Below are positions 53,645-64,000 of a stretch of DNA of 64,000 nt, one piece after another. Position numbers and translations under genes: made by a program. The stretch is from Ypsolopha sequella (lineage: Eukaryota; Arthropoda; Insecta; Lepidoptera; Ypsolophidae), in contig CAKOHE010000114.1 in assembly GCA_934047225.1 (NCBI GenBank), positions 124,001 to 188,000 on the forward strand, in the 5' to 3' direction. Within the stretch, counting starts at the first letter, position 1, and every line of letters begins with the position of its first letter. The notes under the pieces were generated by a model that was not told the DNA's origin, did no database searches, and saw only the letters and a program-made list of their open reading frames with translations.

Positions 53645-55290
53645 TTAAATTTTTAATACATGTTCATTTAAACATCGGAAGATATTTTTGTAATTCGATG
53701 AATGCATAGTTTGTACTATAACATCTCTGATCATTTTGAAGACATCTTTGCTGGTGATTTTGCTATGATGGGTGGATATCAAACATTTGCGTAAAACCTT
53801 TTCACACAATTTACAGATATAACATACGTCATCGCTGGGGTAAATTAGCCCACCTTTGTCTTTAACAGATGTTAATGAGTTTCTTTTAGGACCTTCTAGC
53901 GCAGACAAACAATCCTCACAAACTAAAGAATCTTTAATTTTTTTGATTACGTATCCCGATATATAATAAATTACCTCAGAAACATATTCTGTAAGTCGAC
54001 TCGGGTCATTTAGGTAACAGTGATCATCATTATTTACAGATATATAATAAATTACCTCAGAAACATATTCTGTAAGTAGACTCGGGTCATTTAGGTAACA
54101 GTGATCATCATTATTTACAGATATATAATAAATTACCTCAGAAACATATTCTGTAAGTAGACTCGGGTCATTTAGGTAACAGTGATCATCATTATTTACA
54201 GATATATAATAAATTACCTCAGAAACATATTCTGTAAGTCGACTCGGGTCATTTAGGTAACAGTGATCATCATTATTTACAGATATATAATAAATTACCT
54301 CAGAAACATATTCTGTAAGTAGACTCGGGTCATTTAGGTAACAGTGATCATCATTATTTACAGATATATAATAAATTACCTCAGAAACATATTCTGTAAG
54401 TCGACTCGGGTCATTTAGGTAACAGTGATCATCATTATTTACAGATATATAATAAATTACCTCAGAAACATATTCTGTAAGTAGACTCGGGTCATTTAGG
54501 TAACAGTGATCATCATTATTTACAGATATATAATAAATTACCTCAGAAACATATTCTGTAAGTCGACTCGGGTCATTTAGGTAACAGTGATCATCATTAT
54601 TTACAGATATATAATAAATTACCTCAGAAACATATTCTGTAAGTAGACTCGGGTCATTTAGGTAACAGTGATCATCATTATTTACAGATATATAATAAAT
54701 TACCTCAGAAACATATTCTGTAAGTCGACTCGGGTCATTTAGGTAACAGTGATCATCATTATTTACAGATATATAATAAATTACCTCAGAAACATATTCT
54801 GTAAGTAGACTCGGGTCATTTAGGTAACAGTGATCATCATTATTTACAGATATATAATAAATTACCTCAGAAACATATTCTGTAAGTAGACTCGGGTCAT
54901 TTAGGTAACAGTGATCATCATTATTTACAGATATATAATAAATTACCTCAGAAACATATTCTGTAAGTCGACTCGTGTCATTTAGGTAACAGTGATCATC
55001 ATTATTTACAGATATATAATAAATTACCTCAGAAACATATTCTGTAGGTCGACTCGGGTCATTTAGGTAACAGTGATCATCATTATTTACAGATCCGTTT
55101 TGAGTTAGTTCGTCCAACTCCTCTATCAACCTGGGTTTAGCAAGGGATTTATTAATAGTATTCACATAATACGATTTTTTCGTGAGATTTAAAATGGGTA
55201 CATCTTCTAAACGCATACAATTTCCTTCTGCAGCTTTAAATTCGGCGTGTATAAGCAGTTTTTTATAAGCAGCTCTGAACTGTTTTGCAG
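53645..55290 (-). pseudogene. P-element/THAP9-like transposase with in-frame 27-residue tandem repeats
   Basis: The open frame of 523 codons from the first Met (55216) extends upstream in frame to about 55290 (SAKQFRAAYKKLLIHAEFKA), where a stop ends it. So the THAP DNA-binding finger and most of the catalytic region are missing. From the amino end: AAYKKLLIHAEF, EDVPILNLTKKSYYVNTINK, 14 repeats of 27 residues (SVNNDDHCYLNDPSRLTEYV...), then SGYVIKKIKDSLVCEDCLSA, SVKDKGGLIYPSDDVCYICK and a carboxyl end at 53645. Relatives have one copy of the repeated part, which leads into the (Y)ISGYV block. It may still be translated, but it cannot be a full transposase. A THAP9 relative is the best reading; exact family uncertain. 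Confidence 0.65.
53959..55092. repeat. 81-bp tandem array, 14 units, inside the transposase frame
   Basis: Fourteen units of exactly 81 bp, no indels, so the frame is kept. Most units differ only at one site (SRLT versus SLLT, TCGAC versus TAGAC), and in the middle the two types alternate, giving a 162-bp higher-order unit. Confidence 0.95.
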
Positions 55291-56139
55291 AACATAGTCC
55301 GTATTGTTATATATTTATAAATATACGCCTATTGTTCAACATCTTGCGTACAAATAATGCTGTCAAAACTCGAAACGGGATACTGCAATCCTATTGGCTC
55401 TTCCAATCTTACGTATAGCGCCACAAATTTAACTTTCCCGGAGACGAAGACTCTAACGTAATGAATATAGAAGCCATTTTGGTTTGGCCTACCGAAATAT
55501 ATAATTTTGGAGTGGCGAATTGTATCTGCTGGTTCAGTCAGATGTGTTGACAGAAATCAGTCGCCTGTTATGGGGAATCTGTAAGCTGTATTCGTCTATG
55601 ACCGCACCTGATGCCCTGGTGTCATGCACTAGTTTCAAACTTATCTTTTTTTTATTTTTTTTATTTAAGCGCACAAAAGTAGAACATCTTGCAAATAAAT
55701 GTTATAAAATGGTCTTTCCACTAGGACTTTATTCTAGATAGTATAAACGCCATGACTTTCAGGTCTTTTGTAAAGAATGTAAACTTGAGGTGTGATCAAG
55801 TGTGAGGTGTATCCCCCCATCTTTCTGTCAACCGAAGTGCCTGCGATCGAAGAGGGCAACGCTGATTGGATAATACCATTGACGATGACAATGTTAACCA
55901 ATGATTGAGCTCCAAATAGTTAGTTCTGTCATTTCACTTATTTATGTCGTGGGCATGAAATCGAAACTCTTTCAACAAAAAGTCAAAAATAGATGCGACG
56001 AAGAGCGGAGCGTGTTAGGTTTACATACAAATAACAACGAAGCGGAGCGGAGCAAGGCGACTCCTGTAATTTTAACAGAATTTTATGATACGCCTAGCAG
56101 ACTATGATATGCCCAATACTACGAGTGTCGACGATATAT
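55291..56139. other. Interior of the P-like element, no further gene
   Basis: Frames at 55520-55741 and 55901-56107 (plus) have no known motif. CCAAT/ATTGG words lie at 55393-55415 and 55875-55900. It may be the element's promoter side, but this is not demonstrable. Confidence 0.3.
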
Positions 56140-56243
56140 GAAGAGCAGTTTAGCAGGCGGATTGTGAAAAACCCGCTTTTTTCTAATTAATCGAAACACA
56201 ACACTTATGTTTAAAATTTACTCAATAGTTCCTCAACAAAATG

Positions 56244-57548
56244 TTACTTTATTACCTATTTTTGTGTAAATAAATTTAATTTAATTTTTAAGTTTTAAAA
56301 TTTTAAATTCAGTTTATTGGAAAAACCGTTTAGGTAGTTTGCAAAAAAGTAGTTTAAAAATCAAACACTTTGATCCAAATGGATAAATCCATCATTTGTT
56401 TTCTTAAACCCACTTACCTTTAAATAAATTAAAAATGTATATAGGTATAGCATAATTCCCCCAAAGAATATTTCAAATGTGAATTTTTTGTTTTTTAGTT
56501 GTTTCCAAATGATACACCATCAATCTACTGACCCCATGAGATTGTTAATAAAGTCTATCAATGCCCTCTTGCCCTTAATGACTGTATAATTAAAATGATT
56601 ACGCCCTTCAAATCTTGAAGGTGTAGGCTTGACCTGACCATATAAAGACCAATCGAATCTCCTTAGCAGTATACTTAAAGCACAGCGTGAGTAGATGCAC
56701 ATGCGTGGCTTTCTCTCGATGCACAGATCTCGCGTCGATCGCTTGCGCCAGGTATTTGTTGACGCGATTCGTCGGCTGGTGGTACACAGAAGAGTGACGC
56801 TTTTTCAGAGGCCGTTTGAACTTCTCTGTCACTTTATTCTGCTCAGCAAAATGCATCTGAAACATTGAGGGTTAGGGAACATTGATACGGGTTGCACAGA
56901 CAATCACAGAGTTGGGGAGGTTATTTTGTGGTCAAAGAGAACATCAGGACTAACGTCATTCCGCATCATGCTTCGTTCTACGTTTCCAACTGACCTTTTA
57001 AAATAAAATCCAGACTCCGAAGCAGCATCACATTATTAATAATACAATGCAAATAAATTTTAAAGATACCCGAGTTGTAATGAATCGAAAGATACCAAAG
57101 TTTTAATGAATTTAGAGATACCCAAGTTGTAATGAATTTAAATGAAATTGCTATTTATTTAGTATGGTGGAGATATCTGATGGTCAGACTGATATCCGGG
57201 CATGTGATTTAACTTTTATTTTAAAATTTAAAATATTATTATTTTTTAAAAATATTTTTAACAACGATATATAAACTTTTAAATTAAGTAAATTTATTCG
57301 TGGATTATCAATTAATAAACAGGTTCCTCTAAATAAACTAAAATACCGCCAAATTATTTAAGTTTCAATAAATAATTATATACTATTTTTGCTAATGTAT
57401 AGGTGTGGCTTACGCCTATTATCACGTAATATAAAAAAATATGGTTTCGATTATGATATAAGATGGTTCGGAACTCATTGCTTATTTTTGTCATTTAAGT
57501 TGTCGTTTACTTCTTTACCGTCTTTCGCTTACATTCAAATTATAGTAA
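56244..57548. other. Mostly unassigned; a small unrecognised minus-strand frame pair
   Basis: Minus-strand frames 56608-56865 (FKRPLKKRHSSVYHQP, then YLAQAIDARSVHREKATHVH) and 56520-56702 look somewhat protein-like and may be one frameshifted exon or transposon piece. I do not recognise them. A 25-bp imperfect direct repeat ('agatacccgagttgtaatgaat') occurs three times at 57063-57140. Confidence 0.3.
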
Positions 57549-60395
57549 ATAGTTATCCCTAAAAATAAGGTTAATAAATTAACACTTGGATTATTAAATG
57601 CTGAATCTCTGGGTACAGGGCGAGATGAGCTTGTCGAAGCTTTTAAATCTACTGATTTCGATGTTTTGTGCCTCAATGAAACCTGGCTGAAGCCAAATTC
57701 TGATATACAAGCTTATAACATTTCTGGATATGTACTGATACACACACCGCGCGGTAGTCGTGGTGGGGGGGTGGGCGCGTATGTGCGGAACGGACTGCGC
57801 GTGCGTCGACTTAAACACCCAGCAACGGCTAGTGCGTTAGAGCAGCTCTGGTTTGAAGTTACTTTATGTAAACGAAAAACTCTTATAGGCACTGCCTATC
57901 GTACTAGACCGTTAGGAGTAAGTGAAGCTATTAAGCACTTAAACGAGTCTCTATCATTATTTGCTCCTCAGTACGAAGATTTATATTTAATGTGTGACTT
58001 TAATGTCAATTGCCTAGATATTGATGGTCATGTTTCGTTACCATCCTGTTTTTGTCCAATGGTTGAATCACACAAACTTCACCAATTAGTAAATCAACCG
58101 ACTAGGATAAAAAAAAATAGTAGAACGCTCATCGACTTAATTTTTGCAAGATCTCACTCTATCCCCTCATCTATTAAAGTCATTCACAACGATGATATGA
58201 GCGACCATGGACTAGTTGTATTGCAGTTTCCTGTTAATATTGAGAAACCTCCTCCATGGGTAATAACTTACCGGCCACTGGCAGATAATGCGGAGGCAAT
58301 AATTAACGCGGCTCAGTATACACCATGGGATCTTGTCCAGCAGTGTGATGACTTAGAAGATATGGTGAATTTATTTAATTGGTTAGTATTAGACTTATTT
58401 GATACTTTCGCGCCAACTCAAACACGGACATTCAAAAATCCGCCCACTCCATGGATGACGGAAACGTTAAAAAAGTTGCGGGAACAGCGAGATAAAGCTT
58501 GTCAGAAAGCTAAAAAGACTGGTACGGAGTCTGCGTATCAGTACTACCGTGAAATGCGTAACGTAGTAAATGCGGCTTTGAAAACTGAAAAACAGGGTTA
58601 CTTCACACAAAATGTTAATAGAAATGTCAGAAATAGTTCTATTTTATGGCGCAATCTTAATCGCATTATTAAACCTGCTACTCAGCAAGCTTTGCCAGCC
58701 CATCTGTGTGATCCTGATAAGCTAAATCACCATTTTATTAAAAGTGTACCTCAACTCGCTCATAATATAGATAGCACCTCTGATGATCCAGTCACATCTA
58801 ATTGTACCTTCGATTTTGTAAAAGTTGACGAAAGCATTGTTCTACGTATCATTAAAGCAGCTGTTTCTGGCTCCACTGGTTGTGATGGCATATCCATGAA
58901 AATGATATATATGACTATTCCTCACTCGTTGTCTGCAGTTGTGACTATTGTAAATAAATCAATACTGGAGGGAGCTTTCTCTAAAGCCTGGAAGTGCGCT
59001 ATCATAAAACCAATTCCAAAAAAATCCAATATTGAAGAACCTGAAGATTTAAGGCCAATCAGCATCTTACCATCGCTTTCCAAGGTCATAGAGAAGGTTT
59101 TTTTGAGTCAAATTACGCCATTCCTAGAAAGTAATAATATTCTACCAGATATTCAATCGGGTTTCCGTAAAGGCTACAGCACAACTTCTGCTCTTAGTAA
59201 CATTGTTGACGATGTTCTGACATCTTCTGATGCAGGTCATGGCACGCTGATGGTTCTTTTGGATTTTAGTCGAGCGTTTGACTGCATAAGTATCCCACTC
59301 CTACTGTCTAAGTTAAAACTTTGTGGTCTGTCTAATAAAGCATGTCAATGGTTCTCTTCATATTTTTCTGAACGAACACAAATAGTTCAGTGCGTCAATG
59401 CTAAAGGTGCTACCGTCAAGTCTAAGCCTTTACCTGTTAACCGCGGTGTTATCCAAGGCTCAATACTGGGGCCCACCCTTTTTGCAATATATACATCTAA
59501 TATAATTCCAGCTTTTAAAAATACAAAGTTCCATCTATACGCCGATGACACGCAATTATACATACAAACACCGGCGACGGCTCATGATATTGAACAGGCA
59601 ACTTCTAAGCTTAATGAAGATTTAAAAGCCACAATGCAATGGGCAAGAGATCACAGTTTAATGCTTAACCCTAAAAAAAGTGTCACTATAATACTCGGAA
59701 CTAAGCACCAAGTAAAATCAATTAAAGTTTTTAATCCAAAAATCAGATTAGGTGATTCTATTATACCCATAGAAAGTTGTGTTCGTAATTTGGGGCTACT
59801 GATGGATGAAAACTTACATTTTGAGAAGCATGTTCAACAAAAAGTGGCTAAGTCCTTTGGAGCTCTTAAAAGTCTATATAAAATTAGGCCATTTTTAGAT
59901 CCAAAGGTGCGATTGCAGCTTTGTAATAGTCTCGTGCTCTCACATCTAAGCCACTGTGATATTGTGTATGGTCCATGTTTATTCCAAAAAACAGCTAAAG
60001 CTGTGCAGCGAGTCCAGAATGCTTGTATGCGATTTTGCAATAATATTCCTAGGAGGGACCACATTTCACCCCATCTACAGGCTAAAGGTATCTTGAATAT
60101 GGCTAATACGAGAGCATTAAAACTATCATGTTTTTTGTTTAAACTATTAAAAACTAAAACTCCTTCATACTTATATAAGAAATTAGAATGGTTATCTACA
60201 TCTCGTAGAAACATACTCAAGACCCCTAAAACTACTCTTGCCAATATCAGGGGCTGCTTCAAGATAGTTGCATCTAAATGTTGGAATGTGCTGCCACCAG
60301 CAGTATTAAATGTTGAGTCATTAGGCTCTTTCCGCACTAAGTGTAGCAGATGGCTACTCTTGAAGCAGTCTCAGGCTCTACGTGTTCCCTCCTAA
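57549..60395 (+). CDS. LINE ORF2: endonuclease and reverse transcriptase, open frame
   Basis: The frame is open from 57549 (after TAA) to TAA at 60396, about 948 codons. The open frame lacks an early ATG, so the true start may have been lost. The endonuclease begins LTLGLLNAESL and shows ETWLKPNSD, CDFNVN (usually GDFN) and MSDHGLV. The reverse transcriptase has GCDGIS, RPISILPSLSKV, LLDFSRAFDCI, VIQGSILGP and YADDTQ (near 59537). The carboxyl end (CWNVLPPAVLN, SFRTKCSRWLL) resembles the CR1/Jockey group. No stop or frameshift is seen, so it may be recent. No ORF1 lies upstream, so the copy is probably 5'-truncated. The Gly-to-Cys change in the GDFN motif could weaken nicking. Confidence 0.85.
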   Translation: MVIPKNKVNKLTLGLLNAESLGTGRDELVEAFKSTDFDVLCLNETWLKPNSDIQAYNISGYVLIHTPRGSRGGGVGAYVRNGLRVRRLKHPATASALEQLWFEVTLCKRKTLIGTAYRTRPLGVSEAIKHLNESLSLFAPQYEDLYLMCDFNVNCLDIDGHVSLPSCFCPMVESHKLHQLVNQPTRIKKNSRTLIDLIFARSHSIPSSIKVIHNDDMSDHGLVVLQFPVNIEKPPPWVITYRPLADNAEAIINAAQYTPWDLVQQCDDLEDMVNLFNWLVLDLFDTFAPTQTRTFKNPPTPWMTETLKKLREQRDKACQKAKKTGTESAYQYYREMRNVVNAALKTEKQGYFTQNVNRNVRNSSILWRNLNRIIKPATQQALPAHLCDPDKLNHHFIKSVPQLAHNIDSTSDDPVTSNCTFDFVKVDESIVLRIIKAAVSGSTGCDGISMKMIYMTIPHSLSAVVTIVNKSILEGAFSKAWKCAIIKPIPKKSNIEEPEDLRPISILPSLSKVIEKVFLSQITPFLESNNILPDIQSGFRKGYSTTSALSNIVDDVLTSSDAGHGTLMVLLDFSRAFDCISIPLLLSKLKLCGLSNKACQWFSSYFSERTQIVQCVNAKGATVKSKPLPVNRGVIQGSILGPTLFAIYTSNIIPAFKNTKFHLYADDTQLYIQTPATAHDIEQATSKLNEDLKATMQWARDHSLMLNPKKSVTIILGTKHQVKSIKVFNPKIRLGDSIIPIESCVRNLGLLMDENLHFEKHVQQKVAKSFGALKSLYKIRPFLDPKVRLQLCNSLVLSHLSHCDIVYGPCLFQKTAKAVQRVQNACMRFCNNIPRRDHISPHLQAKGILNMANTRALKLSCFLFKLLKTKTPSYLYKKLEWLSTSRRNILKTPKTTLANIRGCFKIVASKCWNVLPPAVLNVESLGSFRTKCSRWLLLKQSQALRVPS

Positions 60396-60728
60396 AACTA
60401 AACATTATTATTTTTTTTTTAATTCTTTTATTTTTTTAATTATTATTTTTATTTTGTTCTTTGGTTTCAAAAAACTTTGTAGGCTTTTTTTTTTCTTTTT
60501 TCAATTTATTTTGTAGTTAATATTTATTGTAGTTACTTTAATTTAATCTTATATGTGTTTCATCATGTAGTATTACAAGGCTGAGCTGAAAATCGGCGGC
60601 TGTCTGCATGTGTAGCTAGCTGTATGCCGAGCTTAGACCTTTTTGTCTTTTCACTTTTGTATTTATTGTTTTGTGTATATGTATTAGCACATTTGTAAGA
60701 CAAATAAATTATCTTTTATTTTTTCTTT
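60396..60728 (+). other. LINE 3' untranslated region
   Basis: T-rich stretch, then 'aagacaaataaattatcttttatttttt', the 3' tail form of lepidopteran CR1/Jockey-group LINEs. Probable element end near 60725. Confidence 0.6.
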
Positions 60729-61407
60729 TATTTATGTAAACTTTTGCATTCATTGCATAATTAAATAGCTTATGACTAAGTTTTGTCCATCGATCCTGTC
60801 TGGATGGCGTCATTGAATTATTTTAATAGACAAAGAGAAAAAGTTAGAAAAATCTAAAGAAAAACGATGACACGAAACAATGTATGTTAGATCATAGATA
60901 TCAGGACAGTCAATCCATGCAAGTCAACATGAGGTCACATGCCATGCCAGTGCTTAGGTCTAAGTAGGGTAGTGAGTGAAACACAGTTCGGTGCGTTTGG
61001 CTTTATTCGTAACCAAGTTCCAACAATAAAACAATAACAAAACACCTTCACAAATTTTGAAAGAATAATGATCCAATAGACTAGGTTTGGAGTGCTCGAG
61101 TTAGTTTTTGATCGCCTCGTGTTGTCCTATCGAGAAATGAATCGCGTTAAGGAGAAGTCCATTTATTGGAGAGAATCGGTGTAGTTTTATGTACGTTTTG
61201 GGGGGTGTTAGTTGGTGGGGCACATCGGTGGGGCCCCGTGGTGTAGGACAACAAGACACATGTACAACATTCCGGCGTCGCTTACTGTTTCATCGGGTAT
61301 TTGTTGTGGAACTAATGTCCAAGCGCGGAACATCTGAAATCAACGAGTACACGGCCCGTGTTAGTTGCTGGTGTATCAGTAGCACACTTACTGCGCTTAA
61401 CTACACA
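60729..61407. other. No gene recognised
   Basis: A 73-codon plus frame at 61189-61410 in a GC-richer patch has no known motif. Confidence 0.3.
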
Positions 61408-61822
61408 TAGGGTTGCCAACCGTACTTTAAAATAAAGTATCTTACGTTATTTTGGGTCCCTGTACTTTATACTTTTGAACTCCAATAAAGTACGTATAAA
61501 TACTTTATTTCAATCTTTACGCAAAATTAGACGTAAACTGACAACACAAGCCAGAGAAAACACAAGAAATCCGAGGGAAAATGTATGACTTGTGCGCGTT
61601 ATGCGTTTGTGTTTGTGAAAAGAGCACAAAAAATACAGTTTCACAAAAGGATTTGAGGATATTCGTTCTTAGTTCCTACAGACTGCTGCCTTGATATTTT
61701 TTTCAAAAAATCTTTGAACTCCCTTGAATATAGGATACTTTTTTAAAAAAGTACGTACCTTTTATTTACCTTCCCTGGAATCAGATGTACTTTATTTCTT
61801 CTAAAAAAAGTTGGCAACCCTA
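61408..61822. mobile_element. MITE with GGGTTGCCAAC ends and TA target duplication
   Basis: GGGTTGCCAAC starts at 61410 and its reverse complement GTTGGCAACCC ends at 61820, each flanked by TA (61408-61409, 61821-61822). Inside, 'aaataaagta' and 'gtactttatt' words repeat on both strands. 411 bp, no coding. A TA target fits Tc1/mariner-type mobilisation. Confidence 0.8.
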
Positions 61823-62932
61823 CCTACACATACTGGTGCTTTTGTCTTTACTCAATGTTAATTCATTCATACTAACTACCGTTAGGAATTAAACTAGTAG
61901 TAACTGAGATACTGATTATTCATTAATTATATTAAGTGCAATTTTTTTATAATTAAAGGCGCAATGGTTTTTGGGCGTTTTGCAATTGAACTTACACATA
62001 GGCTGATTTCGATAAGACATTATTGCTAAATCGCAGTTCTAGAAAAAGGATGATCTTTTAAGAAATTTAGGATTGCATTTTCGTAAAAATATAAAATCAA
62101 TCATCAAAAACACGCAAATGGGAGTTTTTCCAAATTAAAACCGTTTTTTCTTCTAACCTAATTACTAATGTTATTAAATTTCAAAATCCGATATCTAAGT
62201 CTTAGTCTTAGATTCTAAGACATAACGCAGCAATAATTAAGACTATTATGTAAATACCAAAAATCGCATCAATATTCACCCGCGCACTACTCAGAAATGT
62301 TTTTCTAAATAGTTGTCTACTTAACTCTGTTATAATGCGATCGACCCATTGCGCCGTAAGAAAAGAAAATCCATTTATTATTGTTTTTATCTGTGACTTT
62401 TAAGGACACAAAAATAATTTTTGGCACTACTTATCTAATATAAAATACAGTGTGCTACATAAGTTATATGTCTATTGCAGCTAACAACAAGTAGGTGAGG
62501 GGAATATACCAGCAACTAAGACGAATATTTGAAAGGGAAATTAGGTATTTCATACTTTGAATTTACGATGGGTTATTAAATTTATTCAGGTTTTGAATTC
62601 TTGGGTGTGCAGTTTCGATTGTATGCGCAGAGCATTATTTTATCGTGTTTTGTATGTGGAAACATTTGTGCAGGGTTAAGTTTATGAAAGTTGTAGAGGA
62701 CAGTCGAATAATATACATGAGCATACATAATATTTGAAGTAGGTACCTCGCCAAATATTTTGAGTCTTTTTTTAAATAAAAAGCGGTTTTCAAAAAGCAG
62801 ATTTAGTTTGAAAAACCATCACTCATAATAATTAAGCTAACTACTCGAAAACCATTAAGCGAGGTTATCGTTCACACAAAATATGTAAAATATGTTTCAC
62901 GGCTAAAACTACGAGCTAATTCTATAGTGCAT
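61823..62932. other. No gene recognised
   Basis: AT-rich, with no frame, array or inverted repeat noted. Confidence 0.35.
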
Positions 62933-63938
62933 ATACAGGGTGGAAAAAATTTAAGGGCCCTGGAGGGGAACTACCTTAAATCCTTTAGTTAGCTCATTTT
63001 ACTGAAAGGAAACATTCCTATATTTTTTAAAAGAACCAAAACTGCATTCAAAGATATTCTGAAACTCGCTTGTCTCACCCGGGAATCGAACCAACTAAAA
63101 ATTAAAAAATAAACCCTCGCTATTTTATCATACGAATCGGTAGGATTATTGTTCAGAATAAAATTGTATGATCTGATGTATCTGTTGTATGAGATACTCA
63201 TGAAATTAAATATTTATTACAAGTTCTTTGTTAACAATACCTAGTACTGTTCACTTGTAACAAGTAAATGAAACGTTCTAATTTTCTTATCTCTCTTACA
63301 TCCAAAGACATCGTATGAAGTACCTACAAGCTTGCTAATGTTATTTATCTTAAGTACCTTGTTGAAGATTTCAATAAGAAAATCGTTAAATGGTAATAAT
63401 AAATGTATGCAGAGCACAATTACTTCTTGCACTAGGCGTACTGACGAAAATTTTAAAAAAGGAACGTATTTTTTTGCAACGCGGAGCAACAAATTTGAAG
63501 TTCGAACCATAAATTTCGTTCGAAATTAAAATTTTGTTTTGTTTTGCTTTCATTACGTGCTGTCATTGTGTAATAATGGCGTATAATTATTATTTTACAA
63601 GTGAACAGTACTAGGTATTGTTAATAAAGAACTTGTAATAAATATTCAATTTCATGGGTATCTCGTACAACAGATGAGTGTAAGACTTTAGTTTAGTAGA
63701 CAAATTTTATCCTGAACAATAATCCTACCGATTCGTATGATAAAATAGCGAGGGTTTATTTTTTAAATTTTTAGTTGGTTCAGTTCCCGGGTGAGACAAG
63801 CAAATTTTAGAAGATCTTTGAATGCAGTTTTGTTTCTTTTAAAAAATAAAGGAATGTTTCCTTTCAGTAAAATGAGCTAACTAAAGGATTTAAAGTAGTT
63901 CCCTTCCAGGGCCCTTTCACTTTTTCCACTCTGTATAT
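62933..63938. mobile_element. Long-TIR element (~330-bp arms)
   Basis: Left arm 62935-63260 and right arm 63595-63936 are reverse complements with small differences. The ends read ATACAGGGTGGAAAAA and TTTTTCCACTCTGTAT. The 335-bp centre has short frames only. Each arm carries a box-B-like segment within '(g)gttcgattcccgggtgag' (reversed at 63076-63094, forward at 63777-63797), suggesting that the repeat absorbed a tRNA-like or SINE piece. Confidence 0.85.
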
Positions 63939-64000
63939 AAATAAAATACGTGTGGGTTAACAAAGTGGTATCGGCGATGCTCGCAAAATTTGAAAAAGGA
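63939..64000. other. Window end, nothing recognised
   Basis: Short AT-rich remainder. Confidence 0.4.

Larger units (their letters stand above)
53038..56243 (-). mobile_element. P-element-like DNA transposon, decayed
   Basis: About 100 bp at 53038-53138 recur as the reverse complement at 56140-56243 ('attgagtaaatttt', 'cgattaattagaaaaa', 'ggtttttcacaatccg'). They enclose the P-element/THAP9-like transposase frame, so I infer they are its inverted repeats. The left copy is continuous with the palindrome at 52837-53099. Other small repeats (SINE ends, a MITE) have inserted between the left repeat and the gene. Confidence 0.55.

Noticed and set aside
59834..60337. 167-codon minus-strand frame
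   Set aside because: Antisense of the LINE reverse transcriptase end.

Overview
The window looks like repeat-dominated nuclear DNA from a moth or butterfly (ditrysian Lepidoptera). It is AT-rich. The reading frames that can be recognised belong to metazoan transposable elements, and the dispersed repeats are types common in lepidopteran genomes: tRNA-derived SINEs, RTE-type LINE tails that code for AYVQQWT, the 'gggttccgtaccc' repeat, and repeats ending in GCGGGCAAAAGCTAG. No complete host gene is visible. One GC-rich exon-like patch (36.3-37.1 kb) is the only weak host candidate. Family calls come from reading motifs; no database search was run.

Layout. 0.2-1.0 kb: 82-bp satellite, with a stray near-identical unit at 2.7 kb. 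2.8-5.5 kb: long inverted-repeat element containing a Helitron-like repeat, a LINE tail and a SINE. 5.6-6.6 kb: RTE LINE fragments. 7.5-11.4 kb: foldback MITEs, a SINE and tRNA-like SINE heads. 13.07-21.64 kb: a non-coding LTR element with two almost identical 3.05-kb LTRs, a 4-bp target-site duplication AGTC and a 2.46-kb interior (LARD-like). 21.6-27.3 kb: mostly unrecognised sequence with LINE tails. 27.9-29.8 kb: broken Jockey/CR1-group LINE. 29.8-30.5 kb: large foldback. 30.6-31.0 kb: broken OTU-protease gene. 31.3-34.0 kb: repeat mosaic. 34.05-34.3 kb: BEL/Pao gag remnant. 34.43 kb: candidate hammerhead ribozyme of the Penelope type. 34.8, 36.6, 40 and 54 kb: tandem arrays with 72-, 68-, 75- and 81-bp units. 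37.96-39.2 kb: decayed PIF/Harbinger transposon. 43.1-43.7 kb: LINE ORF1 with a PHD finger. 45.8-46.2 and 53.6-55.3 kb: two P-element/THAP9-like transposase remnants. 46.3-52.8 kb: an apparently intact BEL/Pao retrotransposon. 57.5-60.7 kb: a LINE with an open endonuclease-reverse transcriptase frame. 61.4-63.9 kb: two more inverted-repeat elements.

How the parts relate. Only the BEL/Pao element and the 57.5-kb LINE look able to encode working mobility proteins; they, or relatives elsewhere, could mobilise the non-autonomous pieces. The most unusual signals are the LARD-like element with a degenerate second copy of its LTR-end/primer-site junction, the repeated growth of transposon pieces into 68-82-bp tandem arrays (one in frame inside a transposase), and the ribozyme motif.
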